NCBI GenBank assembly: GCA_947488845.1
Contig: CANLBM010000006.1
Span: 62,001 to 126,000 of the forward strand
Direction: 5' to 3'
From: an uncultured Sphingomonadaceae bacterium
GTDB lineage: Bacteria > Pseudomonadota > Alphaproteobacteria > Sphingomonadales > Sphingomonadaceae
DNA: 64,000 nt
Shown here: positions 25,220 to 33,731 of the stretch, one piece after another
Layout of the letters: each line of letters starts with the position of its first letter
Position numbering within the stretch: position 1 is the stretch's first letter
Notes under the pieces: model-generated
What the model saw: the letters and a program-made list of their open reading frames with translations, nothing else
The model's database searches: none
Told to the model about the DNA's origin: nothing
Made by a program: the position numbers and the translations under genes

Positions 25220-26668
25220 ATGCCAAAAACGGCACAATGGCAGGAGCAGATGCAGTCGGTTGTCGGCGCAAGGGGCTTCACATCTGCCAATGATGATATG
25301 GCACCCTGGCTCACCGACTGGCGCGGGCATTATACCGGAGCGGCTGTAGCTATGATCTCTCCTGCAACCACGCAGGAAACAGCAGACATATTGAAGATCG
25401 CGAATGAAAACGCGATATCTGTCGTTCCACAAGGCGGCAATAGTGGCATGGTCGGCGGCGCTACCCCCGATGCCAGCGGCCAGTCGATCCTCCTGTCGCT
25501 CCGCCGAATGAACCAAATTCGTGCCATAACACCCGAAGACCAGTTGGTGGTGTGCGAGGCTGGCGTGATTCTCCAGAATCTGCACGATGCCCTCGCAGCA
25601 GAAGGACAGAGATTCCCGTTAACCCTCGGCGGCAAAGGTTCCGCCACGGTCGGCGGACTGGTTTCCACGAATGCGGGCGGTACCCAGGTGTTGCGCCACG
25701 GAACGATGCGTGCGCTGGTGGCCGGGATTGAGGGCGTATTACCGGACGGCAGCATCTTCGACGGACTGGCAGCGCTCAAAAAGGACAACCGCGGCTATGA
25801 TCTGAAACAATTATTCGTCGGCGGCGAGGGCACGTTGGGCGTGGTGACGGCCGCAACATTGAGAACCGTACCCGCTCTGGTCGATCGCTGCGTTGCCTGG
25901 GCCGCGGTCGGCAGCACAGATCAGGCCTATCAGCTATTCCGGTTTCTCAATAGCCGGGCGCCACAATCGCTGGAAGGCTTTGAAATCATTCCCGAGACCT
26001 GTCTGGCGTCGGTGCTGCGCCACATCCCGGGCACCCGCTCGCCACTGGCAGGCGCGCATCGCTGGCATATACTCGTCGAAATTGTCCGCGATCATCCGGA
26101 AGCACAAAATCCGGGCGCCGTGACCGAAGGCCTGCTGGCAACCGCAATGGAACGGGGTTTGATCGAAGATGCAACGCTGGCGACCAGCGAACGGCAGGCG
26201 GAGGATTTCTGGAAGATCCGGGATTCGATCTCCGAAGCCGAGCGCGCCAACGGTCCCGCCCTGCAGCATGACATAAGCGTTCCGGTACCCGGCATGGCCC
26301 GGTTTATCAACGAAGCATCACCGATCATCGAAGCGAAATTCCCGGGCACCGAGGTTCTCGCATTCGGCCATATGGGAGACGGCAACGTCCATTTTCACGT
26401 AAAAGCCCCACCGGGTGCACCATCACCAGACTGGGCGAGAGAATATGCCCGGAAGATAACACCGCTGGTCCATGACCTGGTCATCGCAGCGGGCGGGTCG
26501 ATATCAGCAGAACATGGTATCGGACAGAGCAAGCGCACGGAACTGGAACGGCTGTCGTCCCATGCGCGCCTGTCTGTTTTGCGCGCAATTAAAACAGCGA
26601 TCGATCCCAAGAACATTATGAACCCCGGCAAACTCGTTCCTCTTGCGTCGGACCAGTCAGGCTCTTAA
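25220..26668 (+). CDS. FAD-binding oxidoreductase, D-2-hydroxyacid dehydrogenase type
   Basis: The 482-residue protein belongs to the FAD-linked (VAO/PCMH-fold) oxidases related to glycolate oxidase GlcD and D-2-hydroxyglutarate dehydrogenase. Features are the FAD-binding PQGGNSGMVGG near residue 72, GGLVSTNAGGTQVLRHG near 147, GGEGTLGVVTAATL near 200, and the C-terminal AFGHMGDGNVHFHV near 380 with the metal-binding histidines, plus SAEHGIGQSKR near 430. It oxidises a D-2-hydroxyacid, probably D-lactate or D-2-hydroxyglutarate. GGAG lies seven bases before the ATG. Confidence 0.92.
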   Translation: MPKTAQWQEQMQSVVGARGFTSANDDMAPWLTDWRGHYTGAAVAMISPATTQETADILKIANENAISVVPQGGNSGMVGGATPDASGQSILLSLRRMNQIRAITPEDQLVVCEAGVILQNLHDALAAEGQRFPLTLGGKGSATVGGLVSTNAGGTQVLRHGTMRALVAGIEGVLPDGSIFDGLAALKKDNRGYDLKQLFVGGEGTLGVVTAATLRTVPALVDRCVAWAAVGSTDQAYQLFRFLNSRAPQSLEGFEIIPETCLASVLRHIPGTRSPLAGAHRWHILVEIVRDHPEAQNPGAVTEGLLATAMERGLIEDATLATSERQAEDFWKIRDSISEAERANGPALQHDISVPVPGMARFINEASPIIEAKFPGTEVLAFGHMGDGNVHFHVKAPPGAPSPDWAREYARKITPLVHDLVIAAGGSISAEHGIGQSKRTELERLSSHARLSVLRAIKTAIDPKNIMNPGKLVPLASDQSGS

Positions 26669-26719
26669 AGCGCAAGATAACTATTCAGCCTTAACAGAAA
26701 TTTTTCGGAGAATTTGACC

Positions 26720-27505
26720 ATGGCGAGCACGTCGCAAGCGCAAGCACTACCAATGTTCTATAAAGACCTCGTCCCGCTCAATTCGAACGAGCATGCGAAA
26801 TGGAAAGTCAAGGGACTCGACAACGCGTCCTTCATGCAGACACAGCATGCCATTCCGATTACCTCGGACGAATTCGTCAATGCCTCGCGCAGCTATCCAA
26901 TCGTGTTCTCGATTGGTGAAAATAGCGTTCCCCTGATTCTCATGGGCCTGAACGAAGGCGTGAACACGTTTCTGGGCGACGATGGTAAATTCAGCGAACC
27001 TGCCTATGTTCCGGCCTATGTCCGCCGCTATCCTTTCCTGCTCGCAAAATTGCGCCCGGATGCTGAAGAGCTTTCGCTTTGCTTCGATCCGACAACCGAT
27101 GCAATCGGTGATCATAAAGAAGGGGACGCCCTGTTCGACAAGGACCAGCCCAGCGAAACCACAAAAAATATCCTGAATTTCTGCGAGCAGTTTGAACAGG
27201 CTGGCCAACGGACCGGTCAATTTGTCCAGGAACTGGAAAAGATGGACCTGTTGATGGATGGCGAAGTATCCATTCAGCAAACAGGCGTTGAAAAGCCCTT
27301 TGTCTATCGCGGATTTAAAATGGTCAACGAAGAGAAGCTGCGTGATATGCGCGGCGATGAACTTCGCAAGATCAACCAGAACGGCATGTTGCCATTGATC
27401 TATGCTCACCTCTTCTCGCTGCAGTTGATGCGCGACGTTTTCGCGAGACAGGTTAGCGCCGGAAAAATGCCACAAGTGACAGAAGCGCCGACCGTTCAGG
27501 CCTAG
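26720..27505 (+). CDS. SapC family protein
   Basis: The 261-residue protein matches the SapC family (named for a Campylobacter S-layer-associated gene): FYKDLVPLNSNEHAKW at the start, PIVFSIGENSVPLILMGL near residue 57, PAYVPAYVRRYPFLL near 95, and FVYRGFKMVNEEKL near 195. The biochemical role is unknown; in sphingomonads SapC genes usually lie beside TonB-dependent receptors or tryptophan halogenases, but here none is adjacent. ATG at 26720 follows GGAG by nine bases. Confidence 0.9.
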   Translation: MASTSQAQALPMFYKDLVPLNSNEHAKWKVKGLDNASFMQTQHAIPITSDEFVNASRSYPIVFSIGENSVPLILMGLNEGVNTFLGDDGKFSEPAYVPAYVRRYPFLLAKLRPDAEELSLCFDPTTDAIGDHKEGDALFDKDQPSETTKNILNFCEQFEQAGQRTGQFVQELEKMDLLMDGEVSIQQTGVEKPFVYRGFKMVNEEKLRDMRGDELRKINQNGMLPLIYAHLFSLQLMRDVFARQVSAGKMPQVTEAPTVQA

Positions 27506-27526
27506 CCGCCACGCGGGCACCAGCCG

Positions 27527-27544
27527 ACTCCGGTTCGGTCGAAC
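27527..27544 (+). terminator. Hairpin downstream of the SapC gene
   Basis: CCGGTTCG and CGAACCGG form a perfect 8-bp inverted repeat with a two-base centre, followed by a GC-rich stretch without a T-run. It could stabilise the end of the sapC transcript or act in rho-dependent ending. Confidence 0.35.
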
Positions 27545-27559
27545 CGGGGCGGCAGGCGT

Positions 27560-27721
27560 TCAATAATATTCCGCTGATTGGGACTTGAAAGTCATCTCGA
27601 TAGCGCCCACATAATATTTTGTATGGGTCTGCATCCCCCGATCGGATCCATGCAGGCATTTCTTTGAAATGCCACCTCCCTGAACCTTGGCCACCTCGCC
27701 CAACCGGCGAGGTGGTTTTTT
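27560..27721 (+). ncRNA. Candidate small RNA with three hairpins and intrinsic terminator
   Basis: This non-coding stretch contains three successive hairpins: CTGCAT/ATGCAG at 27629-27655, GGCATTTC-TTT-GAAATGCC at 27655-27673, and the terminator stem at 27691-27715 followed by six T. The single-stranded linker (27674-27690) contains ACCTCCC, which could pair with Shine-Dalgarno sequences. The 5' end is not defined; AT-rich sequence near 27610-27620 could be a promoter element. It lies between the sapC gene and a convergent amidohydrolase gene. Confidence 0.5.
27691..27721 (+). terminator. Strong rho-independent terminator
   Basis: CCACCTCGCC and GGCGAGGTGG form a perfect 10-bp stem with loop CAACC, followed immediately by TTTTTT. 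It ends the plus-strand transcript, and may also serve the convergent amidohydrolase gene only weakly since the reverse flank is not T-rich. Confidence 0.9.
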
Positions 27722-27733
27722 ATTGCAATTCTC

Positions 27734-28621
27734 TTATTCCGCCGCTTCCAGCAGATCGCGACCAGACATTTGGTCGGCCAGCATCATGCAACAATCGCGG
27801 ACCAGTTCTGCCACCGTTTCCGCAACCGCAACCGGTTCGCGGAGGCTTTCATCGAGGTACAGGGATCGGTCCACTTCAAGCTGCAATGCATGAATATTGC
27901 GCTGGGGCTTGCCATGGCGTTCCAGGATATAACCGCCTGAATAGGGATGGTTTGTCTGAACATGATAGCCCTCCCCCCGGAAATGACCTGCCGTCAATTC
28001 AGCATAGCGTGGTTCACAACTGCGGCCGAATCGATCGCCGATAACAAAAGCAGTTTGGCGGCGATTCTCGTCAAACACCGACGGCATGCTGTGCAGGTCC
28101 AACAGTAGTGCGCAGCCAAAAGCGGATCGGATCTGCTCGAGAATATGCTCGACCATCAAATGATAAGGCTCGTGGTCCTGCTCTATCCGGTCGAGCACAT
28201 GCTGATATTGCCACTTCTCCCGCCAGAGATTGCCCGCCCCGTGCAGACGCCGTGGCACAATGCCCAGGCCACCCCTTACCTTCCTGCTGATCCTGGGTGT
28301 TTGCGCCGGGTCCATCCCGGCAACCATATCCGGGTCGATTTCGGTGCGACTGCGATTAAGGTCAATCCACGCCCGCGGCTTTCGGGCAACGATCGCAGGA
28401 AATCCGGAAGCAATCGCCGATGCCGCGAGCCGATCGGCATAGCGATCTTCCAGTCGGAGCAGATGGGACGCAGAAACGTTCAGATTGTCGAGCAGCGCTG
28501 CCGGATATTCGCGACCGGCGTGAGGAACGCTGACCAGAACCGGGAATTTCAACGCTTCGACATTGGTCAGCGAAAAGGCCGACACTGAGGGCAAATATTG
28601 GTCAGGATCGACGTTAGTCAT
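27734..28621 (-). CDS. N-formylglutamate amidohydrolase family protein
   Basis: The 295-residue protein matches the N-formylglutamate amidohydrolase (HutG-like) family. Recognisable parts are LVSVPHAGREYP near residue 32, LEDRYADRLA near 60, WIDLNRSRTEIDP near 88, CALLLDLHSMPS near 165 and the C-terminal QLEVDRSLYLDE. His, Asp and Glu in these motifs are likely metal ligands. It hydrolyses an N-formyl or related amide of glutamate, perhaps in histidine degradation, but no hut genes are present. ATG at 28621 has AGGGA upstream. Confidence 0.88.
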   Translation of the reverse strand: MTNVDPDQYLPSVSAFSLTNVEALKFPVLVSVPHAGREYPAALLDNLNVSASHLLRLEDRYADRLAASAIASGFPAIVARKPRAWIDLNRSRTEIDPDMVAGMDPAQTPRISRKVRGGLGIVPRRLHGAGNLWREKWQYQHVLDRIEQDHEPYHLMVEHILEQIRSAFGCALLLDLHSMPSVFDENRRQTAFVIGDRFGRSCEPRYAELTAGHFRGEGYHVQTNHPYSGGYILERHGKPQRNIHALQLEVDRSLYLDESLREPVAVAETVAELVRDCCMMLADQMSGRDLLEAAE

Positions 28622-28759
28622 GTTCATTCCCTGAAAGGCTGGCACCGGCCCGCACAAAAATCATCGACCTCGGGAAAAAATTAACCGATTTGCACTTATA
28701 TAGCGGCCTCGGCATAATCGCCGGTCTGAAATCAGACATATTCGGAAAGGCGCGACAAA

Positions 28760-29137
28760 ATGATCAGGATTCTCCTCGCGGAAGATGAACAGGCGATGCG
28801 CGAGCATCTTACACGGGCTCTGGAGAAAGCCAACTATGAAGTTGTCGCTGTGGACCGCGGAACTGCGGCTGTTCCGTTGCTCGAATCGGAAAAATTCGAC
28901 CTTCTTTTGACCGACATCGTGATGCCGGAAATGGATGGAATCGAATTGGCACAACATTGCGCCTCGGTCTGCCCGGAGACCCAGGTCATGTTCATTACCG
29001 GTTTTTCCGGCGTGACATTACGCGCGGGACAGTCGGTTCCGAAAGCAAAAATTTTGTCGAAACCCTTCCATTTGCGCGATCTGGTTCTCGAGGTTGACCG
29101 GCTGTTTGAACCGGACAGTATCAGCGACTTGAATTAA
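28760..29137 (+). CDS. cpdR: Cell-cycle response regulator CpdR
   Basis: The 125-residue single-domain receiver is a close match to CpdR, with the AEDEQAMREHL acidic pocket, phosphoacceptor Asp in LLTDIVMPEMDG near residue 51, Thr in FITGFSG and Lys in LSKPFHLRDLV near 104. In alphaproteobacteria unphosphorylated CpdR brings ClpXP to the cell pole and promotes CtrA degradation; its kinase pathway (CckA-ChpT) is not in this window. GGAAAGG lies about ten bases before the ATG. The gene is followed by tRNA-Val. Confidence 0.93.
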   Translation: MIRILLAEDEQAMREHLTRALEKANYEVVAVDRGTAAVPLLESEKFDLLLTDIVMPEMDGIELAQHCASVCPETQVMFITGFSGVTLRAGQSVPKAKILSKPFHLRDLVLEVDRLFEPDSISDLN

Positions 29138-29180
29138 GCCTTGCGCCAGCCGAAGCGGCTGGCTAGACGGCCTCCAGCGT

Positions 29181-29255
29181 GGGCGTATAGCTCAGTGGTA
29201 GAGCACTTCGTTGACATCGAAGGGGTCGGGAGTTCAACTCTCTCTACGCCCACCA
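29181..29255 (+). tRNA. tRNA-Val (GAC)
   Basis: A 75-base cloverleaf with acceptor GGGCGTA/TACGCCC, D arm GCTC/GAGC, anticodon stem CTTCG/CGAAG with loop TTGACAT (anticodon GAC), and T arm containing GTTCAACTC. The CCA end is encoded. Confidence 0.97.
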
Positions 29256-29275
29256 TTTTCCGGAATATTTATTCG

Positions 29276-30316
29276 TCAGGCGGCAAGTGCTGTCGCGGTG
29301 CCCGTGTCCTGGCTCGGCGGATGGCCATACCAGCTCGTATAAGCGCGCGTGAAAGCGCTCAATTCACTATAACCCAGTTTCGCAGCTATTTCGGACAGGT
29401 TTCGTGTGCCTTCGAGAAAATAGAGATGACAGGTATCCCGCCTGACCTTCTCCAGCAGCTGACGATAGGATATGCCTTCCGCCACCAATTTTCGGCGCAA
29501 TGTCCGTTCTGCCATACCAAATGTTACGGCAGCAGCGTCGAGACTGAGCCCCGATTTGTCTAGGAGATACAATAGATATTGGTAGGTCAGCTTCGCGAGA
29601 TTCTCCCGTTCGAATCTGCCTCGTGCGAAAATGGCCTTCTGGCTCCCGGCAGCGGAAACTATCGCTGGATTGTAATGCGGCAATGATTTGGTCATCGCCG
29701 ATCGATGATATTCGAGATAAGTGGACGGTCGATTGAAATGGCAGGGAATGGGCTCAGGCTTCGAATCGCCTTCCCCGAACCCCCCGAACCCTTCGGGTCG
29801 AGGGTGCGCGAAATGCACAGCTTTCACTGTATGGAAGCGACGCTCGGCCAGCGCTTCACCACAATGATAGATCAGTGCAAAGACGACATGGACAAGGTCG
29901 GACGAGACCAGCCTGTCATCATTCCAGACAAGACGGTCACCGGAAGAGAGCGGCATGAGCTTTACGATCGGCTGCTCACCGCCCAATCCCTGCTCTGTTA
30001 CAAGCTGGATCAGCGCCTCGCCAAAATTGGGCTGGAAAAAGGCCGTGAATCCCGGGTCGGAAAACCCTTGCGGCACCAGCTGCTGGCCGATCGCCGAATG
30101 GATGTCTGTACAGTTGAGCTCTTCCCGCGTCGCCGCGCAAAGTCTGGCAATCGAATCATCTCTCAGTTGATAGCCGGGGTCTCGCAACTCCGCTTCAGAA
30201 CATTGCAGCGCATTCAAAAGCTGGGGCTTGCGCGCTTGGAGAGCATGGCAGCTGAGATAGGCGCGATATAGAAACTGGGCAGAGATCGTCGAACTTGTGG
30301 ATGCTGGATATACCAT
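29276..30316 (-). CDS. AraC-family transcriptional regulator (OruR/ArgR-like, DUF4325-type N-terminus)
   Basis: The 346-residue protein has an N-terminal sensing domain of the arabinose-binding AraC type (residues about 20-200) and a C-terminal AraC DNA-binding domain: AAVTFGMAERTLRRKLVAEG near residue 262 and the second HTH LSEIAAKLGYSELSAFTRAY near 308. It probably activates a nearby or its own operon in response to an unknown small molecule. Directly upstream lie an inverted repeat (30334-30350) and a tandem 20-bp repeat (30361-30400), both candidate operators. It follows fabH on the same strand. Confidence 0.9.
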   Translation of the reverse strand: MVYPASTSSTISAQFLYRAYLSCHALQARKPQLLNALQCSEAELRDPGYQLRDDSIARLCAATREELNCTDIHSAIGQQLVPQGFSDPGFTAFFQPNFGEALIQLVTEQGLGGEQPIVKLMPLSSGDRLVWNDDRLVSSDLVHVVFALIYHCGEALAERRFHTVKAVHFAHPRPEGFGGFGEGDSKPEPIPCHFNRPSTYLEYHRSAMTKSLPHYNPAIVSAAGSQKAIFARGRFERENLAKLTYQYLLYLLDKSGLSLDAAAVTFGMAERTLRRKLVAEGISYRQLLEKVRRDTCHLYFLEGTRNLSEIAAKLGYSELSAFTRAYTSWYGHPPSQDTGTATALAA

Positions 30317-30333
30317 GTTGCCAAGCTAGAGCG

Positions 30334-30350
30334 GAGAATAGAATATTCTC
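30334..30350. promoter_or_regulatory. Inverted repeat GAGAATA-GAA-TATTCTC upstream of the AraC gene
   Basis: Seven-base arms are perfectly complementary around a three-base centre. It lies 17 bases before the regulator's ATG, where an operator could block or recruit RNA polymerase. Confidence 0.45.
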
Positions 30351-30360
30351 AACCGGCTTT

Positions 30361-30400
30361 CGACAAAGATGTAAAATTAGCGACGAAGATGTAAAATCAA
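30361..30400. repeat. Tandem direct repeat of 20 bp (two copies)
   Basis: The two 20-base units starting CGACAAAGATG and CGACGAAGATG agree at 17 of 20 positions, with no spacer. AraC-family proteins bind direct repeats about two helical turns apart, which fits the spacing and the position upstream of the AraC gene. Confidence 0.6.
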
Positions 30401-30428
30401 GATCAATATATGAGCGAAAACAGCATGT

Positions 30429-31397
30429 TCAGTAACGGATGACCGAGGCTCCCCAGGTAAATCCGCCACCCATAGCCTCCAGAACCAGCAGATCTCCGGC
30501 CTTGATTCTACCATCACGGACAGCGGTATCAAGAGCCAGAGGGACCGATGCAGCCGAAGTATTGGCATGCATATCGACGGTCTTGATTACTTTTTCGGGA
30601 GGGAGATTCAGCTTTTTGGCGGTGGCGTCCAATATACGGGCATTGGCCTGATGCGGGACCACCCAGTCGACATTGTCGATCGATTCACCCGCTTCTTCCA
30701 GAACTTCTTTCAGGACGGACGCCAGATTGACAACGGCATGGCGAAAAACCTCGCGCCCCTTCATCCGCAGCTTGCCAACCGTTCCGGTCGTTCCGGCTCC
30801 GCCATCAACATATAATAGCTGATTGTGCGCGCCATCGGCGTGCAGGCGCGTGGCAAGAATACCTCTTTCACCCTGTTCGGCCGCAAGCACAACCGCACCC
30901 GCACCATCTCCGAAGAGCACACAGGTACCGCGATCTTCCCAATCAAGTATGCGGCTGAATGTTTCTGCGCCGATCACCAGCGCGTTTTTCGCGCTGCCAA
31001 CCCGGATCATGCTGTCCGCTACCGAAAGCGCGTACAGGAAGCCCGAACAGACCGCAGCCACATCGAAAGCCACGCAGCCGTTGCAGTCCAGCGCGTCCTG
31101 AACGATCGTCGCGGTTGCGGGAAATGTCTGGTCGGGTGTTGCCGTTGCAACGATGATCAAATCGATGTCGGAGCCGGACAAGCCTGCGGCCTCCATGGCC
31201 TTTTGGCCCGCTTCGATGGCCAGACTGGACGTCGTCTCGTCATCCTCGGCAATATGGCGGAACCGGATACCGGTACGCTCTACAATCCATTCATCGGTTG
31301 TATCCACCCGCTGCGCGAGATCGGCGTTGGAAACGCGGGTTCGCGGCAAAGCCGAACCTGTTCCCTTGATCACCGAACGCATGGCGACAGCACTCAT
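30429..31397 (-). CDS. fabH: Beta-ketoacyl-ACP synthase III
   Basis: The 322-residue enzyme condenses acetyl-CoA with malonyl-ACP to start fatty-acid synthesis. The catalytic triad is visible: Cys in [12 protein letters not shown] near residue 115, His in [11 protein letters not shown] near 248 and Asn in [12 protein letters not shown] near 278. The N-terminus ([17 protein letters not shown]) and the [12 protein letters not shown] motif are standard. Its ATG overlaps the plsX stop by four bases (ATGA), so the two are co-translated. Length is typical. Confidence 0.97.
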   Translation of the reverse strand: MSAVAMRSVIKGTGSALPRTRVSNADLAQRVDTTDEWIVERTGIRFRHIAEDDETTSSLAIEAGQKAMEAAGLSGSDIDLIIVATATPDQTFPATATIVQDALDCNGCVAFDVAAVCSGFLYALSVADSMIRVGSAKNALVIGAETFSRILDWEDRGTCVLFGDGAGAVVLAAEQGERGILATRLHADGAHNQLLYVDGGAGTTGTVGKLRMKGREVFRHAVVNLASVLKEVLEEAGESIDNVDWVVPHQANARILDATAKKLNLPPEKVIKTVDMHANTSAASVPLALDTAVRDGRIKAGDLLVLEAMGGGFTWGASVIRY

Positions 31398-32443
31398 TTC
31401 GTCACCTCAGTCACCGGAGCTGCTTCACTGATTTTAGTCAGATCTTCGCTAATGCGTTCCAATATACTATCCTCCACGAGACGAGCGGCAACTTCGACCG
31501 CATTGGCCACGCCTTTTGCATCTGCACTGCCGTGGCTTTTCACGACCACGCCGTTCAGACCAAGAAATACCGCCCCGTTATGATTGTTGGGATCCAGTTG
31601 GTCACGCAGCATCTCGGTTGCCGGCCGCGATATCAGGAAGCCGATTTTGGAACGGAGGCTACTGAGAAAACTTTGCTTGAGCAGATCGGTGACAAACCGC
31701 GCCGTGCCTTCCAGCGCCTTGAGGGCCACGTTGCCGGAGAACCCGTCGGTCACAATCACATCCACCTCTCCGGTCGATATCTTGTCCGCCTCGGTAAATC
31801 CGAGAAATTGCATATGCAGGCCAGCGGCGCCTTTCAGCGTCGCCGCAGCTTCCTGTATCGTACCCGTACCCTTTGCTTCCTCGGTACCGATATTCAGCAG
31901 CTTCACCTTGGGCCGGTCAAAGCCGTGCATGATCCGGCTATAGGCAGCGCCCATCACCGCGAATTGCACGAGATTCCGGCTGTTGCATTCGGTATTGGCG
32001 CCGAGATCGAGCATGACGACATCGGTCTCTTTCATCGTCGGCAGCAGCGCCGACAACGCGGGACGGTCAATGCCCGGCATCGTCCGCAGCGCCAGCTTGG
32101 CGATGGCCATGAGCGCACCGGTATTGCCGGCACTGACCGCAGCGCTAACCTCGCCGGTCTTCACGGCATTGACGGCCATGCCCATGGATGTAGTCTTGGA
32201 ATTGCGCAGCGCCTGGCCCGGCTTGTCGTCGCCGGACACAACGTCCGGTGCATGTAATATATCGGATGCCGCGCTGAGATTGGGATGATCCTTCAGCGCT
32301 TCTCTGATCTGCGCTTCGTCGCCGACGAAAAGGAACTGAAAACCTGCATGGCGGTGCCGCGCGAGCGCAGCGCCTGCAACCATGACGCGCGGGCCTTCAT
32401 CTCCGCCCATCGCATCAATCGCGATTCGCGGCCTCATTCCCAC
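31394..32443 (-). CDS. plsX: Phosphate acyltransferase PlsX
   Basis: The 349-residue protein makes acyl-phosphate from acyl-ACP for phospholipid synthesis. Signatures include [12 protein letters not shown] at the start, [17 protein letters not shown] near residue 98, [10 protein letters not shown] near 148, and [16 protein letters not shown] near 230. GTG at 32443 has AAGGGGAA upstream; an ATG two codons later is an equally possible start. It sits between rpmF and fabH in the conserved rpmF-plsX-fabH operon. Confidence 0.96.
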   Translation of the reverse strand: MGMRPRIAIDAMGGDEGPRVMVAGAALARHRHAGFQFLFVGDEAQIREALKDHPNLSAASDILHAPDVVSGDDKPGQALRNSKTTSMGMAVNAVKTGEVSAAVSAGNTGALMAIAKLALRTMPGIDRPALSALLPTMKETDVVMLDLGANTECNSRNLVQFAVMGAAYSRIMHGFDRPKVKLLNIGTEEAKGTGTIQEAAATLKGAAGLHMQFLGFTEADKISTGEVDVIVTDGFSGNVALKALEGTARFVTDLLKQSFLSSLRSKIGFLISRPATEMLRDQLDPNNHNGAVFLGLNGVVVKSHGSADAKGVANAVEVAARLVEDSILERISEDLTKISEAAPVTEVTK

Positions 32444-32489
32444 CAGTTATTCCCCTTGATTGCGCGTCAGAAGTCGAGAGACTAGCTGA

Positions 32490-32669
32490 TTAAAGATCAG
32501 CGGCCAAGACTTCACGGCCATTATAATGGCCGCAGCTTCCGCACATATGGTGCGGGCGCTTCAATTCACCGCAGTTCGGACATTCCTGATATGCTTCGAC
32601 TTTCAAAGCATCATGAGACCGGCGCATACCGCGCTTCGACGGTGTAGTTTTTCTTTTTGGTACAGCCAT
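32490..32669 (-). CDS. rpmF: 50S ribosomal protein L32
   Basis: A 59-codon gene reads [20 protein letters not shown] and then carries the zinc-ribbon pairs [11 protein letters not shown] and CGSCGHYN, matching bacterial L32. It is the first gene of the rpmF-plsX-fabH operon, with 46 bases before plsX. Confidence 0.97.
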   Translation of the reverse strand: MAVPKRKTTPSKRGMRRSHDALKVEAYQECPNCGELKRPHHMCGSCGHYNGREVLAADL

Positions 32670-32827
32670 TGCTAAGCCTGTTCTTTAAATTTAATATCAA
32701 ATGCCTGCATCCAAGCCAAACAATCCAGTCTCCGTATTTTTGGAGAATCACCTGGTTGGGGTTCAGCAGATTGCACGCGAAGTGGCGCGTATAATGAAAT
32801 TCCTGTGCGTTGCAAGCATTGTGCTTC

Positions 32828-32842
32828 TATAGACGGTCTATA
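32828..32842. promoter_or_regulatory. Palindrome TATAGAC-G-GTCTATA upstream of the MAPEG gene
   Basis: Seven-base arms are perfectly complementary around one G. It ends 24 bases before the MAPEG start codon and overlaps a TATAAA sequence that could be part of the promoter, as a repressor operator would. Confidence 0.45.
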
Positions 32843-32866
32843 AATTGCACATAATTGGGGGACAAG

Positions 32867-33262
32867 ATGATTTTACCGATAACATTGACGATAGCAGGCG
32901 CAGCAGCGCTGATAAATATCTGGCTGATGATCCGCGTGGGACAGGTCAGGGGCAGCGAGAAGGTCAGCATAGGCGACGGCGGCAATGAGAAAGTCATCCG
33001 CCGCATGCGCGCGCACAGCAATTATATCGAAAGCGCGCCGTTTGTCGTGCTGCTGGTTGCGGCGATTGAACTGGCCAGCGCGACCTCTCCCACCTGGCTC
33101 TGGATCGTAAGCGGCCTCTATCTGCTCGGCCGCGTCGCGCATGGCGTCGGTATGGACGATGGAAAATTCGGCAAAGGCCGGATGATCGGCACGCTGATTA
33201 CCATGCTGACATTATTGGGCCTCGGCATTTATGCGATCACGATTCCTTATCTGGGGGCATAA
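32867..33262 (+). CDS. MAPEG family membrane protein
   Basis: The 131-residue protein has four hydrophobic helices and the MAPEG motif RRMRAHSNYIESAPFVVLLVAAIELA near residues 44-70, followed by GRVAHGVGMDD. MAPEG proteins (membrane-associated proteins in eicosanoid and glutathione metabolism) may act as glutathione transferases; the bacterial role is not settled. ATG at 32867 follows GGGGGA five bases upstream; the in-frame TTG at 32855 overlaps that box and is rejected. Confidence 0.9.
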   Translation: MILPITLTIAGAAALINIWLMIRVGQVRGSEKVSIGDGGNEKVIRRMRAHSNYIESAPFVVLLVAAIELASATSPTWLWIVSGLYLLGRVAHGVGMDDGKFGKGRMIGTLITMLTLLGLGIYAITIPYLGA

Positions 33263-33316
33263 CGGGCTTGGATGGGAACAGGGTACCAAAAGAAGGCCCA
33301 ACCAGCATCCTGTTAA

Positions 33317-33691
33317 TTGAAAACCGTGTCTGATTTCACCAGATTAGAAATTGCTGTTCTCCGGTCCATTTTTGTTGAGGCACCTCAATATGCAGATGGT
33401 CTGGCGGCGCAGCTTGCGGGCGCTTCGGTTGCAGAACGTGAAAACACGGGCGGCGGATTTTTTACAACGATTTCCGTCGCTACTGCAATTCCGCGAGTAT
33501 CAAGTCCTCGCGTGCTGGGTCGCGAAACATATGCAAGCGTAGAAGGCTTGGCTGACGGCATGGGTTTTGTCTTATTCATGGAAGACGGATATTTGAATCT
33601 GCTGGAAGGCTATGCCTTCGGGTATGAAAACACGGCTTTATTGGACCTGACATCAGTCAAGTTTGCCTTATCCCACTCGCCAAATGACTAG
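33317..33691 (+). CDS. Hypothetical protein
   Basis: The frame encodes up to 124 residues with no signal peptide or membrane segment. It begins with a helix (TRLEIAVLRSIFVE) and then a beta-rich part (GGGFFTTISVATA, YASVEGLADGMGFVLFMEDGYLNLLEGYAFG), and ends in a segment FALSH. I do not recognise a family. The start is unclear: TTG at 33317 or GTG at 33326, neither with a good ribosome-binding site. The neighbouring genes are unrelated. Confidence 0.6.
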   Translation: MKTVSDFTRLEIAVLRSIFVEAPQYADGLAAQLAGASVAERENTGGGFFTTISVATAIPRVSSPRVLGRETYASVEGLADGMGFVLFMEDGYLNLLEGYAFGYENTALLDLTSVKFALSHSPND

Positions 33692-33731
33692 GATATCGCG
33701 CCATTTTTCAGAACGAACCGGTGTTAAGCCC

